This document shows, piece after piece, positions 3,980 to 6,023 of a stretch of 6,023 nucleotides of DNA (the stretch's first letter is position 1; the number at the start of each line of letters is the position of its first letter). The notes under the pieces were generated by a model. It was not told the origin of the DNA, searched no databases, and saw nothing but the letters and a program-made list of their open reading frames with translations. The DNA comes from JAOAFX01 sp965649105. GTDB lineage: Bacteria; Hydrothermota; Tepidihabitantia; SM23-42; JAOAFX01. Made by a program: the position numbers and the translations under genes. The stretch lies in NCBI GenBank assembly GCA_965649105.1, contig CBFGJP010000113.1, positions 1 through 6,023 on the forward strand, given 5' to 3'.

Positions 3980-5158
3980 ATGAAACAAAAATTTTTTACT
4001 AGAAATTCGCCTATTATCTTAATTTTTTTGATGGCGAGTGCGCTTTTGATGTCCTGCGCTGCTGGAAATAAAGAAAAGGTGGAAATCTCAATGATCGGCA
4101 AAGAGGTTGTCTGTCCGGTGACCGGAGAAAAGTTTAAGATTACCCAGCATACGAAATTCATTGATTATCAGGGCAAAAGATATTATTTCTGCTGCCCTGG
4201 ATGCGACAAAAGATTTTTAGAGAATCCAGAGAAATACATCGGCTCCTACTACACCTGCTCAATGCACCCACAGGTAAAACAGGATAAACCTGGCAAATGC
4301 CCAATCTGTGGCATGGAACTTATCCCGGTCTATAAGGGGAGTGAGAATCGGATAACAGTAAATGAAGAGAAGGTTGCATTATTAAAGATTAAAAGTGTTC
4401 CTGTTGAAAAGAGGGAATTAATTAAAAAAATTCAGATTCCAGCAAAGATCGTAAAAGACGAGGAGTTATACATTGCCCAGCAGGAGCTGATTTCAGCCAA
4501 AGATGGTAGTGAAGAGATTTTAAAGTCAGCAATTTTGAAATTGAGGTTGATGGGATTTTCTGATAAAGAGATATCCCGGATGATTGAGCAGAAATCTATT
4601 GATGAGTCATTGATTATCCCAAATCAACATCGTGCCTGGCTCATTGCGGATATATATGAACAGGATATTTCTTTAATAAAACCGAAACAGAAGGCGCAGA
4701 TAAAATTTTCTGCATATCCAGAAAAAGAATTTTCAGGTATAATTGTTGCGGTTGAGCCTCAGGTAAATCCACAGACCCGAAGGTCAAAGGCGCGCATATT
4801 GTTAAACCATCCAATGGTAAACCTCTATACTGATATGTATGCTGATGTGTCAATAGAAATCCCTTCAGGTAAATCATTAGCAATCCCTTATTCATCCCTT
4901 ATTGATACAGGCAGGCGCAAAGTTGTCTATGTTGAAATTCAACCCGGTGTTTATGAGTTGAGGCGGGTTGAAACCGGGATTGAAACCGATGATTATATCC
5001 AGATTAGGAATGGTCTATCAGAAAATGAAAAGGTCGTAATTGATGGCAATTTTTTGCTTGATTCCCAGACAACCCTTGCCGGCGGACAGTCTTTATTATA
5101 TGGTTCAGCAGAAGAGGTAAAGGAAAAATCCGTTGAATCAAAGCACCAACATTTTTAA
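3980..5158 (+). CDS. cusB: CusB-type RND efflux periplasmic adaptor lipoprotein with YHS and heavy-metal-binding domains
   Basis: A 392-residue adaptor of a heavy-metal RND pump. ATG 3980 is chosen because GGAGG lies five bases upstream and the protein then begins with a lipoprotein signal (lipobox LMSC, Cys26). Domains in order: YHS/TRASH-like domain (about 43-87; C45, C71, C72, C75, and YFCCPGC); heavy-metal-binding domain (about 90-118; C93, M95, H96 in CSMHP and C107, C110 in CPICGM); short adaptor N-terminus (130-163); alpha-hairpin (164-211, AQQELISA...LKLRLMGFSDKEI); beta-barrel (218-295, AWLIADIYEQD, VNPQTRRSKARI); and membrane-proximal domain (296-375, AIPYSSLIDTG, IRNGLSENEKVVIDGNFLLDSQ). 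The C-terminus HQHF may also bind metal. Both halves of the barrel-sandwich domain seem absent at 160-164 and 214-219. Copper or silver is the likely substrate by family, but other heavy metals are possible. It is followed six bases later by cusA. Confidence 0.9.
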   Translation: MKQKFFTRNSPIILIFLMASALLMSCAAGNKEKVEISMIGKEVVCPVTGEKFKITQHTKFIDYQGKRYYFCCPGCDKRFLENPEKYIGSYYTCSMHPQVKQDKPGKCPICGMELIPVYKGSENRITVNEEKVALLKIKSVPVEKRELIKKIQIPAKIVKDEELYIAQQELISAKDGSEEILKSAILKLRLMGFSDKEISRMIEQKSIDESLIIPNQHRAWLIADIYEQDISLIKPKQKAQIKFSAYPEKEFSGIIVAVEPQVNPQTRRSKARILLNHPMVNLYTDMYADVSIEIPSGKSLAIPYSSLIDTGRRKVVYVEIQPGVYELRRVETGIETDDYIQIRNGLSENEKVVIDGNFLLDSQTTLAGGQSLLYGSAEEVKEKSVESKHQHF

Positions 5159-5164
5159 GATATT

Positions 5165-6023
5165 ATGATTAACAAATTCATCACCTGGTGCTTGAATAAT
5201 CGTTTTTTAGTTCTACTTGCAACTGTTATTATTATAATTGGTGGTATCCAGGCAATCCGAAATATTCCGGTAGATGCCATCCCTGACATTGGTGAGAATC
5301 AGCAGATTGTCTTTGTTGACTGGCCAGGCAGGGATGCACTTACCATAGAAAATCAAATTACCTATCCTTTATCAACAAGGCTCCAGGGAATTCCCGGGGT
5401 TAAGACTATTCGTGCCTCAAGCGAGTTTGGATTTTCAATGGTCTATGTGGTATTTAAGGATAATATAGATTTTTACTGGGCAAGGACAAGGCTCATTGAA
5501 AAGATTCAAGAGGCATCAAAGATATTGCCGGAAGGTGTGGTGCCAGTGCTCGGTCCTGACGCTACTGGACTTGGTCAGGTCTTCTGGTATACAGTTGAAG
5601 GTGAAGGTTATACACTTGGACAACTCCGTTCACTCCAGGATTTTTATATTAAATATCAATTACAGTCTGTAGAAGGGGTTTCGGAGGTTGCGTCGGTCGG
5701 TGGATTTGTAAAGCAATATCAGATAGATGTTGACCCGAACAGACTTGCGACTTATGGAATAAGATTCTCTGATGTCTTCAACGCAGTTAAGAATTCAAAT
5801 ATTGATGTCGGGGCAAAGGTGATTGAACGCGGTGGAATGGAGTATATAATTCGTGGGGTTGGTTTTATCCACTCAATTGATGATTTAAGGAATATTGGTA
5901 TTGGTGTAAATAACGGAACTCCAATCTTTTTAAAGGATATTGCTCGCATCCAGATTGGTCCTGAATTTCGCAGGGGGGCACTTGATAAAGGAGGAAAAGA
6001 AGTCGTCGGTGGGGTAGTGATTG
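5165..6023 (+). CDS. cusA: CusA-type heavy-metal RND efflux transporter, N-terminal 286 residues (cut by window end)
   Basis: The frame is open from ATG 5165 to the window edge. The protein is the inner-membrane proton-driven pump of the HME-RND family, normally about 1,040 residues. It begins MINKFITWCLNNRFLVLLA with the first membrane helix at about 10-31 (FLVLLATVIIIIGGIQAI). Family signatures follow: NIPVDAIPDI (33-42), ENQITYPLSTRLQGIPGVKT, FGFSMVYVVFKD, YWARTRLIEKI, LPEGVVPVLGPDATGLGQVF, LRSLQDFYIKYQLQSVEGV, EVASVGGFVKQYQIDVDPN and FLKDIARIQIGPEFRRG, all closely like E. coli CusA. There is a six-base gap after cusB and only a weak Shine-Dalgarno, so translational coupling is likely. No inactivating change is visible in this part; the methionine relay and the TM4/TM10 proton residues lie beyond the window. 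Confidence 0.95.
   Translation, partial: MINKFITWCLNNRFLVLLATVIIIIGGIQAIRNIPVDAIPDIGENQQIVFVDWPGRDALTIENQITYPLSTRLQGIPGVKTIRASSEFGFSMVYVVFKDNIDFYWARTRLIEKIQEASKILPEGVVPVLGPDATGLGQVFWYTVEGEGYTLGQLRSLQDFYIKYQLQSVEGVSEVASVGGFVKQYQIDVDPNRLATYGIRFSDVFNAVKNSNIDVGAKVIERGGMEYIIRGVGFIHSIDDLRNIGIGVNNGTPIFLKDIARIQIGPEFRRGALDKGGKEVVGGVVI

Noticed and set aside
4641..4895. Minus-strand 84-codon ORF
   Set aside because: It is antisense to the conserved cusB beta-barrel region.
5752..5949. Minus-strand 65-codon ORF
   Set aside because: It is antisense to cusA, which matches its family throughout.
1..6023. CRISPR array, tRNA, rRNA, insertion sequence or attachment site
   Set aside because: No regularly spaced repeats, no tRNA-like cloverleaf, no transposase or integrase motifs, and no paired terminal inverted repeats were found by reading both strands. 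The spacer 534-1160 was checked specifically.

Overview
The window is moderately AT-rich bacterial DNA. It looks like a poorly sampled lineage that secretes many beta-rich envelope proteins. Evidence for this: a C-terminal FlgD-Ig / type IX-sorting-like domain (PNP...WDGKDNQGRIVPNGVYFVRL...ILL), a TolB-like propeller, an amidase with a fibronectin-III tail, and a YCF48-like propeller with a GYDRVKG-type N-terminal region. This mix is typical of WOR-3/Stahlbacteria, Cloacimonadota and related FCB-like genomes. That placement is inference from gene style; there is no rRNA or other marker gene here.

Layout: 3-533 (+) is the 3' end of a secreted protein, followed by a strong hairpin (571-597). 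534-1160 has no intact gene. It holds a decayed minus-strand reading frame (about 640-960), then a candidate promoter and an imperfect CTAC tetranucleotide repeat. 1182-2072 (+) is a secreted TolB-like propeller and 2074-3110 (+) is a cell-wall amidase with an Fn3 domain, together a two-gene operon. The amidase is split at a canonical -1 slippery heptamer (T TTT TTA, 2580-2586). Its 3' end runs into the 3' end of an oppositely oriented YCF48-like gene at about 3024-3047, and both genes look truncated there. The YCF48 gene (minus) has an excellent ribosome binding site and ATG at 3735, but a (GATA)5 repeat inside its signal-peptide codons puts the body out of frame. A change of one repeat would restore it, which is the layout of a phase-variable contingency gene.

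After an intergenic region with a perfect hairpin plus T6 and a minus-strand promoter candidate, 3980-5158 (+) and 5165-end (+) encode a CusB/CusA heavy-metal RND efflux pair, the second cut by the window end. The adaptor is a lipoprotein with two metal-binding modules (YHS, then a CSMHP...CPICGM domain), and it appears to lack both halves of the barrel-sandwich (lipoyl-like) domain normally found in CusB.

The left two thirds look like fast-changing surface-protein DNA with several broken frames. The right third is a conventional metal-efflux operon with an unusual adaptor. Some breaks sit in homopolymers or short repeats, so a sequencing or assembly cause must be excluded for each.
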